From NCBI GenBank assembly GCA_021463165.1, contig JAJTWY010000004.1, positions 186,001 to 250,000 on the forward strand: DNA of 64,000 bases, read 5' to 3'. The notes beneath the pieces are model-generated. The model had not been told where the DNA came from and did no database searches. It saw nothing but the letters and a program-made list of their open reading frames with translations. Positions 8,098-17,285 of the stretch are shown one piece after another. A program made the translations under genes and the position numbers. Source of the stretch: Pyrinomonadaceae bacterium. Lineage in GTDB: Bacteria; Acidobacteriota; Blastocatellia; Pyrinomonadales; Pyrinomonadaceae. Within the stretch, counting starts at the first letter, position 1. Every line of letters starts with the position of its first letter.

Positions 8098-10656
8098 TCA
8101 GAAACTTTTTTTGAACAGGTACGCCGTCTTGATAAAGAAGCTTCGTCCATTTCCCTGAAAGCCGGGTTCCCTGATCCCGGTGTACGGATTAAAGCCGTTG
8201 TAATTGAGGTCGTCGTTATAGCCGGCATAGATCGCGGTACCCGGGCTCGGTGTCCACCCGAACACGAATTGCGGTCTGACACGCGATGAGATGTTTGAAT
8301 AGTCGAGACGCATACGGGCATAAAGATTCCTCGTAAACTGATAGGTCGAGCGCAAGCTAAAGACATTGTCGTCAAACGCGACGCGCCCCGTGTCGTTCCT
8401 GGTGAGTCGCGAGCGATTGTAGTTAAGCTGTACTTGAAATGCTGTCGTTGGCTGGTATCGAACGGACGATTCAATGTACGTCAGGTTGCCGGCTCCGGGA
8501 TCCTGTCGCGGCGGCGGGGTCATACAAATTGAGCCATACTGCCCGCAGGCCTCATACCAATTCACGTACGGCAGACTTGCTCGCGGATATTTTGGGCCCG
8601 CACCGAAATCATAGTCCAGGCTTCCATAATTCTGACTCAGAACGAAAAGGACGAACCATTGCTTCGCAGGGGACGCCTCGATGAAACCGTAGATTTCCTT
8701 ACGATGCGACGAACGCTCACTACGATCCCCGAAGAATGCGCCCTGTCGCGTGGCCGATCGGCGAGGTCCGAATTCGTGCTCGAAGACACGTTCATAGCCG
8801 TACTCAAAACCGCCGCCGATGAATATCTGTCGCTGCAAGGCCAGCATTCCCTGAGTGTTGGATTCCGTGCGTTGGGAACGTCCCTTCCAGTCGTATGTGA
8901 TACTGGTTTGGTTGAACAGGCGCTTGAAGATAATGGGATTCTTCGGGTTTCGGTTCGTCTCATAACGCACAAATGAGTTGAGCGAATTTGTGTCCGTTCG
9001 GCTCGTAAAACCAACGTCTGCCCGATAGTCAGCGGTTCGTCCGCCGGCTGCGAGTTCCATGTAAAGGTTACGGTCGGAGCGCTGGATAAACCCACGATAG
9101 CCAAAACCGTTCCCAGTTCTGTATTGATTGCGATCAAGATCGGGATTGTAGAAAGATCGCCGCGAATTTGTTCCAAGGACCTGAAACTCCGCTACGACCT
9201 TTGGTGTCAGCTTAAACCTACCGTCAAATCCGGCAGTGTGGTTGTGGCGGTCTACAAAGTTATAAGTTGTGCCAAAGAATCCTATGTTGTGATAGAGTCC
9301 GATGTCGCGTTTAACACGGATCACGCCAATATCGGCGTTCTGATTCATATAACGCTCGGTTGGGCAGCTTATTCCCGCAGTTGGATCCGCGACGCGCTGG
9401 TTTTGGCACAACAAAAGACTTTCACGTTCGTCAACCGAGTAATTTCCGGGGGCATTGTCCGAGGCGTACATGATGCCAAACGTATTCTTTCCACGGCGGC
9501 CCGTCAGTTTCAATGCTAAATCGGGGTCAACTATAGCTCGCGTATTCACAACGTTCATACCGCTCTGAAAAATATCTATCCGCTCGAGGAAGAAGGGCCT
9601 CTTTTCAGCAAAAAAGATCGGGAACCGCACATTGGCTGTACTGACCGGGGCGTCTGCCTCGACTTGAGCGAAATCCGGGTTGTATGCAAAATCAAGGGTA
9701 ATCGTCGGCGAGAGGCCGAATTTCGCTGTCATCCCAAAATCCGCCTTAACTCCTTCATTGACGTAGCGTCCGGCTGCATCTCCATTAAAGGTATGGCGAG
9801 ACCGTCGCCCAGTTTCACTGATCGTAAGGCTAGGATTTATCTCAAGCTGCCGCGTCGTTTCGATACCCTCGAGGCCAGTGATGTGACCGGCCTGCGGGAG
9901 CGAGCCGTTAATGCTCCGGTCGATCGGCATCCAAGAATTCAGCTCATTGTTGTTGTATTTGACCCGGCGAAATATATGCAGGCCCCAGTTTTTGTTCTTG
10001 CCGGCCTCATATCGCAGAGATTTGAATGGGATCGCAACCTCGATGTTGAAACCATCTTCAGTTACGACGCCTTTGGATTCCATCACGATGTCGATGCTGT
10101 AGTCCTCTCCACGGCCTTCAGTCATCGTCCCGTCTCCCTGAATACCAAGCGGGTTCCATGCGAGTGCATACGACTGCCGTTTGTCGTTGAACGTATCAAG
10201 GAAGATGATGAAATAGTCGTCATTCCAGATATTGTCGCGACGGGCAACGCTGGCGCGGATAGTGTTGCGGTCCTGTTTTGCTCGGAAGGCGAAGTAAATA
10301 TGTTTTGAGTCGTAGGCGATCATCGCTTCGGTATGATGCCTGGGAGCGACGTTATCGCCAGGTTGCGTTTGAAGGAAATCGCCGAACAAAGCAGCGCGTT
10401 GCCATATCGGGTCGTCGAGCACACCGTCGACGACTGGCGGCGTTTCAGTCAGTGGTATTGTGGCCGGTACGTTCTTCTTCACATAGCCTGGGCTTGATCG
10501 GACAGCTTCGGTAGGTGCCAACGCCTCCGGACGACCATTCTCTGCGGCTTCTGGAAGTATGGGGCCGGATGGTTGGGCAACGGAGAGTGCAACACTGAAA
10601 AATATTACAATGAGAATAAATGCGGGGCGAGACTTCGAAAACATTTGGTGGTACAT
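8098..10656 (-). CDS. DUF5916 / CBM9-like outer-membrane beta-barrel protein
   Basis: The product has a signal peptide (MYHQMFSKSRPAFILIVIFF, cleavage near SVAQ) and then a carbohydrate-binding-9-like domain with PVVDGVLDDPIWQRA and NDDYFIIFLDTFND. About 600 residues of alternating-strand sequence follow, typical of the DUF5916 outer-membrane barrel, and the chain ends in KKSF with the terminal Phe expected of barrel proteins. FFAEKRPFFLE is a DUF5916 hallmark. The frame is open for 117 more codons upstream, but the ATG at 10656 precedes the signal peptide and has GGAG about 11 bases before it. Function is unknown; binding of glycans or peptides at the surface is inference. It is transcribed divergently from the acylase gene. 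Confidence 0.85.
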   Translation of the reverse strand: MYHQMFSKSRPAFILIVIFFSVALSVAQPSGPILPEAAENGRPEALAPTEAVRSSPGYVKKNVPATIPLTETPPVVDGVLDDPIWQRAALFGDFLQTQPGDNVAPRHHTEAMIAYDSKHIYFAFRAKQDRNTIRASVARRDNIWNDDYFIIFLDTFNDKRQSYALAWNPLGIQGDGTMTEGRGEDYSIDIVMESKGVVTEDGFNIEVAIPFKSLRYEAGKNKNWGLHIFRRVKYNNNELNSWMPIDRSINGSLPQAGHITGLEGIETTRQLEINPSLTISETGRRSRHTFNGDAAGRYVNEGVKADFGMTAKFGLSPTITLDFAYNPDFAQVEADAPVSTANVRFPIFFAEKRPFFLERIDIFQSGMNVVNTRAIVDPDLALKLTGRRGKNTFGIMYASDNAPGNYSVDERESLLLCQNQRVADPTAGISCPTERYMNQNADIGVIRVKRDIGLYHNIGFFGTTYNFVDRHNHTAGFDGRFKLTPKVVAEFQVLGTNSRRSFYNPDLDRNQYRTGNGFGYRGFIQRSDRNLYMELAAGGRTADYRADVGFTSRTDTNSLNSFVRYETNRNPKNPIIFKRLFNQTSITYDWKGRSQRTESNTQGMLALQRQIFIGGGFEYGYERVFEHEFGPRRSATRQGAFFGDRSERSSHRKEIYGFIEASPAKQWFVLFVLSQNYGSLDYDFGAGPKYPRASLPYVNWYEACGQYGSICMTPPPRQDPGAGNLTYIESSVRYQPTTAFQVQLNYNRSRLTRNDTGRVAFDDNVFSLRSTYQFTRNLYARMRLDYSNISSRVRPQFVFGWTPSPGTAIYAGYNDDLNYNGFNPYTGIREPGFQGNGRSFFIKTAYLFKKSF

Positions 10657-10876
10657 CTTTGGGTCAGCTCCAAATAAAGGGATCGAAAATAAGAAGTTTG
10701 ATCTACTATGAAAATAAACTTGTCGAACATTAAACACCGCTGGATCGGATTTCGTGACAGGAAATACTACGACGCTGACTAGAAAATGCTTCTGGTCAAT
10801 CTGGCGAGCGAGATGCACAAAATTAAGGTCGTGTATACAATAATGAGGTTCCTCAAAACTAAGTAGGTATATAGAA

Positions 10877-13051
10877 ATGAAACTGCTTTTCCGCTTTATT
10901 CTTCTTTTCTCGGTGCTTGGCGTCGTTGCAGATGGGCAGGTGACGGAGGCCGAACGCTGGCGACAGCAAGCCGCGAATGTGACCATCACCCGCGACAACT
11001 GGGGCATCGCCCATGTGAAGGGGAAAACTGACGCCGACGCAGTCTTTGGAGCGATCTATGCTCAGGCCGAGGACGATTTCAATCGAATTGAGGTGAATTA
11101 CCTGAATTCTATTGGCCGTCTGGCTGAGGCCGAGGGCGAGCGGGCCATATGGAGCGATCTGCGTCAGAGGCTGTTTATAGATGAGCAGCAAATGAGGCGG
11201 CTCTATCTAGAATGCCCGGAATGGCTGCGAAAGCTGATGAACGCCTGGGCCGACGGGCTGAATTTCTATCTTGCGACGCATCCAAAGGTAAAACCTCGTG
11301 TGATAACAAAGTTTGAGCCGTGGATGCCTCTGACGTTCAGTGAAGGAAGTATTGGCGGTGACATTGAGTCGGTGAATCTAGGCCAACTAAGGGAACTGTA
11401 TGACAAGGGTTTTGTGGCTGCACATGAGATCGAAGATCCATTTAGAGAACCTTCCGGCTCCAATGGGATAGCGATCTCGCCGAAGAATACAAAAAGCGGC
11501 AAGGCCCTATTATTGATCAACCCGCACACTTCGTTTTACTTTAGGTCTGAGTTGCAGATGACAAGTGATGAAGGATTGAACGCTTACGGGGCGTCGACGT
11601 GGGGTCAGTTCTTTATCTATCAAGGCTTTAATGAGCGCCTTGGATGGATGCATACGTCTAGCGCCGTTGATGCGATCGACGAGTGGATCGAAACTGTGAT
11701 CAAGAAGGAAGATGGAAAGTTGTATTACAAGCATGGAGACCGCGACCGGCCGGTCGTCGAGAGGGAAGTGACAATTCGATACAAAACGAGCACGGGAACA
11801 GAGGAGCGGAAGTTTAGAACCATGCACACTCATCACGGCCCGATCGTCCGAACGGAAGGGGGAAAACTCGTATCGGTCGGGCTGATGAACGAGCCCGTCA
11901 AGGCTCTGATGCAGTCCTATACTCGGACAAAGGCCACGAATTACACTGAATTTAAGCAGGTAATGGAGTTACAGGCAAACTCTTCGAACGCAACCCTATA
12001 TTCGGATGCCGACGGAACGACGGCATATTTCCATCCGAATTTTGTGCCTCGGCGCGATCCTAAGTTTGATTGGACAAAACCGGTTGATGGGAGCGATGCC
12101 GCGACGGACTGGAAAGGGATCTTGCGTTTCGACGAATTGCCCCACTTAAAGGATCCAGCGAGCGGCTGGGTCTATAACAGCAACAATTGGCCGTGGTCAG
12201 CTGCCGGACCAAGCAGCCTGAAACAGGCAGATTTTCCGAAATACGTAGATAGTGGTGTGGAAAACGCGCGCGGCCTGCATGCGATCCGAGTTTTGAAGGA
12301 CAAGAAAGATTTCACACTCGAATCGCTTAATGAGGCGGCTTATGATAGCTATCTGCCATGGTTCGAAAAGGCTCTTCCCGGTCTGATAAGAGCCTGGGAC
12401 AACGAACCGGCGAACTCCGAAATCAGGTCCAAGACGGCGGGCCAGATCGCTGAACTTCGCAAATGGGATTATCGATGGTCTATCGCGTCCATTCCGACTT
12501 CTCTCGCGGTCTTCTGGGGACAAGCCGTTGCTATGAACTATGGAGGTGAGGCACGGCGACAGGGAATGATGACCGAGGTGTTTATAGGGACAAAGGCGCC
12601 CGGTCCTGAACTTCTCAAAGCACTTCTGAGTGCGTCCGAAAGGCTCACGGCAGACTTTGGCTCGTGGAAAACACCTTGGGGTGAGATCAATCGATTCCAG
12701 CGGATCTCGCCAGAGATAGTTCACCCTTTTGAGGACGGGAAACCGAGTATTCCGGTGGGGTTTACTTCGGGTACGTGGGGATCGCTCGCATCTTTCGGAG
12801 CACGGCCTTTCCGTGGCTCGAAAAAATGGTATGGGACGAGTGGAAACAGTTTCGTCGCGGTCGTCGAATTTGGAAAGCGAGTTCGGGCGAAGGCCATTAC
12901 CGCGGGTGGCGAGAGCGGCGATCCGGCGTCGAAGCACTTTAACGACCAAGCCGAGCGATACAGTACTGGGCGCTTGCGAGACGTCTATTTTCATCCGGAT
13001 CAGCTGAGAAAAAACGCGAAGCGAGTATATAAACCTGGCGAAAACAACTAA
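10877..13051 (+). CDS. Penicillin acylase family protein (Ntn hydrolase)
   Basis: A secreted or periplasmic 724-residue amidohydrolase of the penicillin/cephalosporin/AHL acylase family. A signal peptide covers about residues 1-20. The alpha region carries TITRDNWGIAHVKGKTDADAVFGAIYAQAEDD. The autocatalytic nucleophile is Ser195 in SGSNGIAISP; most relatives have GSNN/GSNA there. The beta region shows HTHHGPIV and an aromatic pocket region. Residues upstream of Ser195 would be released as alpha chain and spacer. Substrate cannot be read from sequence: beta-lactams, acyl-homoserine lactones or other amides are possible. A weak promoter candidate is TGCACA with TACAAT near 10813-10840. The gene converges on the primase operon. 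Confidence 0.88.
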   Translation: MKLLFRFILLFSVLGVVADGQVTEAERWRQQAANVTITRDNWGIAHVKGKTDADAVFGAIYAQAEDDFNRIEVNYLNSIGRLAEAEGERAIWSDLRQRLFIDEQQMRRLYLECPEWLRKLMNAWADGLNFYLATHPKVKPRVITKFEPWMPLTFSEGSIGGDIESVNLGQLRELYDKGFVAAHEIEDPFREPSGSNGIAISPKNTKSGKALLLINPHTSFYFRSELQMTSDEGLNAYGASTWGQFFIYQGFNERLGWMHTSSAVDAIDEWIETVIKKEDGKLYYKHGDRDRPVVEREVTIRYKTSTGTEERKFRTMHTHHGPIVRTEGGKLVSVGLMNEPVKALMQSYTRTKATNYTEFKQVMELQANSSNATLYSDADGTTAYFHPNFVPRRDPKFDWTKPVDGSDAATDWKGILRFDELPHLKDPASGWVYNSNNWPWSAAGPSSLKQADFPKYVDSGVENARGLHAIRVLKDKKDFTLESLNEAAYDSYLPWFEKALPGLIRAWDNEPANSEIRSKTAGQIAELRKWDYRWSIASIPTSLAVFWGQAVAMNYGGEARRQGMMTEVFIGTKAPGPELLKALLSASERLTADFGSWKTPWGEINRFQRISPEIVHPFEDGKPSIPVGFTSGTWGSLASFGARPFRGSKKWYGTSGNSFVAVVEFGKRVRAKAITAGGESGDPASKHFNDQAERYSTGRLRDVYFHPDQLRKNAKRVYKPGENN

Positions 13052-13060
13052 ACCACAGCC

Positions 13061-14320
13061 TCATGAGCTGTACTTACCTGTATAGCCGCCGACACTTTTG
13101 GGGATGCCATGCGGTTTCTTTACCAGATCTCTAGCCGCAGCAAGGCTTCTATCGAACGCGCCCTCATCATTCTGCGGATCGCAATGAACGGCGCGGTCGT
13201 CGATGAAGGCGGCAGCGCGCGGTTTTCCCTGGCCGGTGTAGACGTCCGCGTAAGGGAATTTATGCTTCTCGAGCCAATCGATGACCTTTATCCGAAGCTG
13301 TCCGGGTGTAATGCGGGAACCTTCGAGAACATCTTGCGCACAGCGAGATGTGAAGACTGTGATATTGGCGAACTTGGACAGCTCCTTTGCAAACTCCAGA
13401 GCACCCGGGACCGGGTCGCCAAAGTGATCGACGCCCTTCCACTTGTCGTATTGAGCTAGCACGCCATCCAGATCCACGCAGACTCGCGGTTTTTGAGTAA
13501 CGGAAGGCTGCTTCGGTCTTGGGGCGATAACCATCGTCGACCTGGTTTTGTTTCGCTTTATTTGCGGAAGTTTAGCTGGTCTTGTTTGAAGTATTGCTTC
13601 AATTGCCTCACCGCCTTCGAGCCACTCATTTTCGCCGTCGATCGCATCGAAATTATAAAGCCGAGTGTAGTGATGCCGCGTGTGATGCCGGCCGGGCGTA
13701 CGAAGGGTGTAAGGCAGGTCGTCCGGGCCGACCGAGCGCTTCGGCGGGAATTGCTCCGGTTTCCGTTCTAACCCGAGTTGCTGCCAATCTGAACGCAGAT
13801 CATCGGCAAAATCATAAACATCCGCGAGCGGGTATTCTTTATCAAGCAAAACCCAGACATGGTAGCCGCCGGCTCCATTCGAGTCGAAAAGCATCGGATC
13901 CATACCCGATTCTCGCAGCCGCTCGGCCCACTCGAGAGCTGCGTCAAGATTTGCCTCGGCGATCTCATCTGCATTAGGTACATTCGGATCGTGCAGATCG
14001 ACGTCGATCGCAAACCATTTGCATGTACTGTGATCACTGATCGAATGCAGCCCGATGAGATGCGCCGGTGATTTGCCCGAAAAATGGCGGTTAAGCTTAT
14101 TCAGTGTGACCATATCCGTGCCAAGTTTTCGCCGTTCGGCGATCGGCAGCATTACGACGCTGATCTTGCCGTCCTTAAGCGTGTATTGGCTCCAAACATC
14201 GCGGCGGTTGACAAGGCGCTCCATTGCCCATTCCGCCAAGTCGTCGGCGTAGCGAACCCACTCCTGTGCTATCCACATCAGGCGTTTATCGTCGGCGAAT
14301 TCGAAGAATGGTGCAGCCAT
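13061..14320 (-). CDS. Archaeo-eukaryotic primase-polymerase fused to a HAD phosphatase domain
   Basis: The 419-residue product has two domains. Residues about 30-250 resemble the archaeo-eukaryotic primase fold of the TOTE/LigD-Pol kind: the metal-binding FAIDVDLHD (Asp106, Asp108), the nucleotide-binding GGYHVWVLL (151-159), and TLRTPGRHHTR, which matches the 'LPGxHH' segment of that family. Residues about 278-400 form a HAD phosphatase: VCVDLDGVLAQYDKW (Asp283, Asp285), FTSR and FIDDRAV. Polymerase plus phosphatase suggests nucleic-acid end filling and end healing, which is inference. The frame is open to a TTG at 14359, but the ATG at 14320 gives a sensible N-terminus. It is the last gene of the four-gene operon with the ligase, and a perfect 8-bp hairpin precedes it. 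Confidence 0.8.
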   Translation of the reverse strand: MAAPFFEFADDKRLMWIAQEWVRYADDLAEWAMERLVNRRDVWSQYTLKDGKISVVMLPIAERRKLGTDMVTLNKLNRHFSGKSPAHLIGLHSISDHSTCKWFAIDVDLHDPNVPNADEIAEANLDAALEWAERLRESGMDPMLFDSNGAGGYHVWVLLDKEYPLADVYDFADDLRSDWQQLGLERKPEQFPPKRSVGPDDLPYTLRTPGRHHTRHHYTRLYNFDAIDGENEWLEGGEAIEAILQTRPAKLPQIKRNKTRSTMVIAPRPKQPSVTQKPRVCVDLDGVLAQYDKWKGVDHFGDPVPGALEFAKELSKFANITVFTSRCAQDVLEGSRITPGQLRIKVIDWLEKHKFPYADVYTGQGKPRAAAFIDDRAVHCDPQNDEGAFDRSLAAARDLVKKPHGIPKSVGGYTGKYSS

Positions 14321-14331
14321 AAGAATAGGAT

Positions 14332-14351
14332 GACAAGCACCGATGCTTGTC
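14332..14351 (-). other. Perfect stem-loop upstream of the primase-HAD gene
   Basis: GACAAGCA (332-339 of this kilobase) and TGCTTGTC (344-351) form an 8-bp stem with a 4-base loop, 11 bases upstream of the ATG at 14320 in the 87-base gap after the ligase gene. No T-tract follows on the minus strand, so it is not a classical terminator. It could stabilise or process the mRNA, or tune translation of the primase. Confidence 0.5.
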
Positions 14352-14407
14352 AATAGCAAATAGCGGCGAAAGGCACGATCGAGCAGGGAAACGGGCCCGA
14401 CCTCCCA

Positions 14408-15865
14408 TTACTGGACTTTCTCCCAGCCGGTTATAAATATCTTCCGCGCCCAATCGTCGTACATCTGCTTCGCTGTACGTTCGCTATTCGTTATCTTGAT
14501 GTCGCGTTCCAGCGGATTTTGTCGATTCGGTGAAAAATCGGTCATATATACAACGAAGCCAGGGAAATCGTTCCGGTCTTTCTTATTCGTCCTCCATAGG
14601 AGGAGTTTCCGGACCATGGTATTACCCTTCATGACCTTGGTGAAGACCGTCCGTTCGAGAAGTTCGCTTGGCGGATCGTCGTCTTCGTGGACCGATCGTT
14701 CAGCCTCGGGAACAGGGGCCAGGTCGGTGACCTGGCGAATACTAACATCATCCACGACCGCTTCCTTATCGTCACGGATCCGGATGAACTGCGGCGAGAT
14801 CACGCTTACGAGCGGCATTCGAACCGTGGCCGAGTAGCGTTTACCATCCCAGTCGAGCACCATTCGCTTGACCGGACCGCCGCGGGCACGTTCCGTAATA
14901 AGATCGAGACAGGAGATCTCTATCACGGGCCCCGGCTTGATCATCTCGTAGGCTACGTAATCGTTATTTACAGCAACGTAGTCCGAAGCGACGATGCGCT
15001 TCTTTAGATCGGTGACAAAATTCTTGCGGTCTTCATCCGAAAAACCGCCTCCGACGCGTGTGAATTCGTGAAATGAGCCATCGGGCCGCATAACCGCAAC
15101 GAGCAGGTCGTGGAGCATTCCCTTGCGATGATCAGTTCCTTCCGAATACCCGATCACCGCGACATCGAGGCTGTGGCGTAGCTTGACCTTAAACCAGCCA
15201 ACCTGGTCGTGACGGATCACGACGCCTTCTGCCCCTTCGCCTATCACCCAGTCGGTGAAGCGTTCCATAACAGTTTCGAGGCTCTCGGCTTTCTCGTATT
15301 CGACCGGGTGGACGCGCTGGCCTTTTCCGAACAATCTTTCGAGCTGGGGATAGACGTTCGCAGCACTGTCGACCGCCTTACCGTCAACCTCGATGATGTC
15401 AAAGACGGCAACTCCAAGACGCTCGAGTTCTTCCTTCGACTCAGGTTTTCTGAGGATGCGAACCACTTGCTGAACCGGATGAGCGTTGGATGGGGCTTCT
15501 TTTACGTAAACTTCGGCGCCGAGAACGCAGCTGCGGATCTTGGCCTCTTTAAGATGCTCTGCGGCTTCTTCAAATGCCGGAAGCCCAACGCGCGCCGTGC
15601 CGCCGGGGTTAACGGAGATCACTTTCTCGCCGTCGAAGAAAAGCATCGCCATTTCGCCATCGTATTTACGGCTGACGAAGTAATTCTTCGCCTTTGGAAG
15701 TTTGAAAACCTCCTCTGAAGGGACGGCCCGCATGTTGCCCGTGACTCGACGTTTATAGTCCTGGGCTTTGGTGTGGAGCGACGGATCGGCGAGATCCGGC
15801 GCTTTGCCGGTGCAGTAGCCGAACTTACAAGAAAACTTGGCTTTGTCGAATCCGAGGTCAAGCAT
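14408..15865 (-). CDS. ATP-dependent DNA ligase (LigD/Lig1-type nucleotidyltransferase)
   Basis: The 485-residue product has the motif order of a nucleotidyltransferase ligase: motif I RKYDGE with the adenylated Lys67, motif III-like LGAEVYV, motif IV EGVVIR and motif V FKVKLRHSLDVAVIGY, followed by an OB-fold. In most ligases motif I is KxDGxR; here the Arg is replaced (KYDGEM), which is unusual. A C-terminal extension of about 130 residues after the OB-fold, ending in ITGWEKVQ, is unassigned. A short Cys pair (CKFGYC) lies near the N-terminus. Its ATG overlaps the stop of the preceding gene by 8 bases, implying coupled translation. As an ATP-dependent enzyme it is probably for repair or mobile DNA rather than replication. 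Confidence 0.85.
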   Translation of the reverse strand: MLDLGFDKAKFSCKFGYCTGKAPDLADPSLHTKAQDYKRRVTGNMRAVPSEEVFKLPKAKNYFVSRKYDGEMAMLFFDGEKVISVNPGGTARVGLPAFEEAAEHLKEAKIRSCVLGAEVYVKEAPSNAHPVQQVVRILRKPESKEELERLGVAVFDIIEVDGKAVDSAANVYPQLERLFGKGQRVHPVEYEKAESLETVMERFTDWVIGEGAEGVVIRHDQVGWFKVKLRHSLDVAVIGYSEGTDHRKGMLHDLLVAVMRPDGSFHEFTRVGGGFSDEDRKNFVTDLKKRIVASDYVAVNNDYVAYEMIKPGPVIEISCLDLITERARGGPVKRMVLDWDGKRYSATVRMPLVSVISPQFIRIRDDKEAVVDDVSIRQVTDLAPVPEAERSVHEDDDPPSELLERTVFTKVMKGNTMVRKLLLWRTNKKDRNDFPGFVVYMTDFSPNRQNPLERDIKITNSERTAKQMYDDWARKIFITGWEKVQ

Positions 15866-16583
15866 TCTGGCTGGCTGACCCCTCCGTTGGGCCTTTCGGT
15901 TTTTTAAGTTCCATGTTCGACAGGTGGAGTATCAGGCAATAAGAATCGTCCCTCACACGGCCTTCGAGAAATGCGTTGTAGGGTTTACCGCCGCGATTCA
16001 TCACGAGTGGTTCATTACCCTTTTCACCGCCGCGGACGAGGAGCAGGGCGTCGCGTTCCGCGAGATCCTTGGCCATTTCAAAGAGAAAATCGAATGTCAG
16101 GCCATTTATATGTACAAGCTGTTTCTTATTCGTGAACACAAACCTATGGGCCGCCTCTTGCTTCTTGATGAATTTGCCGGTCCAACGCATAGGGAACTCA
16201 CCGTTCATATTCTGCTGTTCCTTTTTTCGCGTCTGCCGTTTTCGTTCTGTCCCGTCGGCGTTGTAGGTAACCTCTATCTCCTCGACCAGATGGATGATGC
16301 CTTTTTTTGTCACATAGACCCGAGACATATCGCTCAGGAACATACCGAAGCTCTCCATGTCGATCTCAGGATCGCCTTTGATAAGGCTGTCGGCGACCTT
16401 GTCCAGCTTTTTATCCTTCTTAAGCAGTTCTGACAGGTCGTGATCAACATCAGTCTTGAGGAGCTTTCGCGTCGAGACCGGGCGCCCTTTCTTGTCAATG
16501 TACCGAATGACGCGCTTGGGATTTAGAGCCTCGGCCGCGACCACCGCATCTCGATTGCTGGAATTGGCAATATTTATCGGCAT
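15858..16583 (-). CDS. Uncharacterised protein of the primase-ligase operon (241 aa)
   Basis: I do not recognise this protein. It is highly charged, with Lys-rich stretches at about 48-68 (LLKKDKKLDKVADSL) and 117-125 (RKRQTRKKEQ). A more conserved-looking C-terminal half contains LVHINGLTFDFLFEMAKDLAERDALLLVRGG and PYNAFLEGRVRDDSYCLILHLSNMELK. No transmembrane segment or signal peptide is visible, so it should be cytoplasmic. The 8-base overlap with the ligase start argues for a joint role, perhaps DNA binding or complex assembly, which is inference. The 69-base gap before it separates it from the first gene of the operon. Confidence 0.65.
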   Translation of the reverse strand: MPINIANSSNRDAVVAAEALNPKRVIRYIDKKGRPVSTRKLLKTDVDHDLSELLKKDKKLDKVADSLIKGDPEIDMESFGMFLSDMSRVYVTKKGIIHLVEEIEVTYNADGTERKRQTRKKEQQNMNGEFPMRWTGKFIKKQEAAHRFVFTNKKQLVHINGLTFDFLFEMAKDLAERDALLLVRGGEKGNEPLVMNRGGKPYNAFLEGRVRDDSYCLILHLSNMELKKPKGPTEGSASQNA

Positions 16584-16652
16584 ACCACTATGGTCGTCCT
16601 TCGTCTGCTGCCTGTCAGTGCAGGATCGTCTGTTAACTTCTGCAAAATGTAG

Positions 16653-17264
16653 CTACATCAGATCGAAATCCAGATCATCAGCGGAGATCTCTTCTTCCTC
16701 TCCGGCATCAAGGACTGCCGCCTGATTCAGCTTAACGTACTGAAAATCAGCAGATTTTCCAACGACAATGAAAATGTCGCCATTTGAAGCGATCACGTAG
16801 GCATTGTCGTACTCGATACCGCCGCGCCAGCTGAACGGGAATGTGTAGATTTGCCCCTCCGACAGGCGATCGTAGAGACCGTCGAGTTTGTCTATCCCAA
16901 AAGTTCCCACAAGGTAAACACTCTTGACGATCTGCGTAAAGTAATCTTCGATGGTCGCCGGCTCCAGCTCATTCTTCTGGTTAAACGACGACGTGACCAG
17001 TTCGATGGCATCCCCGTCTTCATTGATCGGGATCAGCTCGTTTCGATCGACGGAATCTCCTTTATCCGTTACCGTTGCCAGAGCGGTGCCGCCTTTGTCG
17101 ATAAGCGTCTTTCCATCGGCCGCGAGTATTCGCAGGGAAGCCTCGCGGCCTTTTTCGTCGAAAGCCTCGATCTCTACTCGGCCATAAAGCTTTTCCCGGT
17201 CGATCTTTGTAATCGAGACGGGGAACTCTTCACCGTCCAAAACGAGCACTAGAGGTCTTGCCAT
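16653..17264 (-). CDS. Uncharacterised first protein of the primase-ligase operon (203 aa)
   Basis: The product starts MARPLVLVLDGEEFPVSITK and is predicted mostly beta in its first half (KLYGRVEIEAFDEKGREASLRIL, DKGGTALATV, VDRNELIPINEDGDAIELV). A mixed second half includes IEDYFTQIVKSVYLVGTFG and AYVIASNGDIFIVVGKSADFQYVKL. It ends in an acidic tail of six or more Glu/Asp ending DLDFDLM, reminiscent of protein-docking tails such as that of SSB. The family is unknown to me. As first gene behind the palindromic promoter it may be the substrate-recognition or regulatory partner of the ligase and primase, which is inference. Confidence 0.65.
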   Translation of the reverse strand: MARPLVLVLDGEEFPVSITKIDREKLYGRVEIEAFDEKGREASLRILAADGKTLIDKGGTALATVTDKGDSVDRNELIPINEDGDAIELVTSSFNQKNELEPATIEDYFTQIVKSVYLVGTFGIDKLDGLYDRLSEGQIYTFPFSWRGGIEYDNAYVIASNGDIFIVVGKSADFQYVKLNQAAVLDAGEEEEISADDLDFDLM

Positions 17265-17285
17265 ATGTAGCCGACTTTTTGATAA

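Noticed and set aside
10657..11007. 117-residue N-terminal extension of the DUF5916 protein
   Set aside because: It would place the signal peptide in mid-chain and overlap the divergent acylase gene.
15209..15718. 169-codon plus-strand frame antisense to the ligase gene
   Set aside because: Shadow of the ligase coding frame; no ribosome site and no recognisable protein features.
16653..17264. Distant likeness of the 203-residue protein to Ku
   Set aside because: An opening MARxL and a VDRNELxP-like stretch recall Ku, but the length, order and hallmark residues do not match; it is left as unknown.
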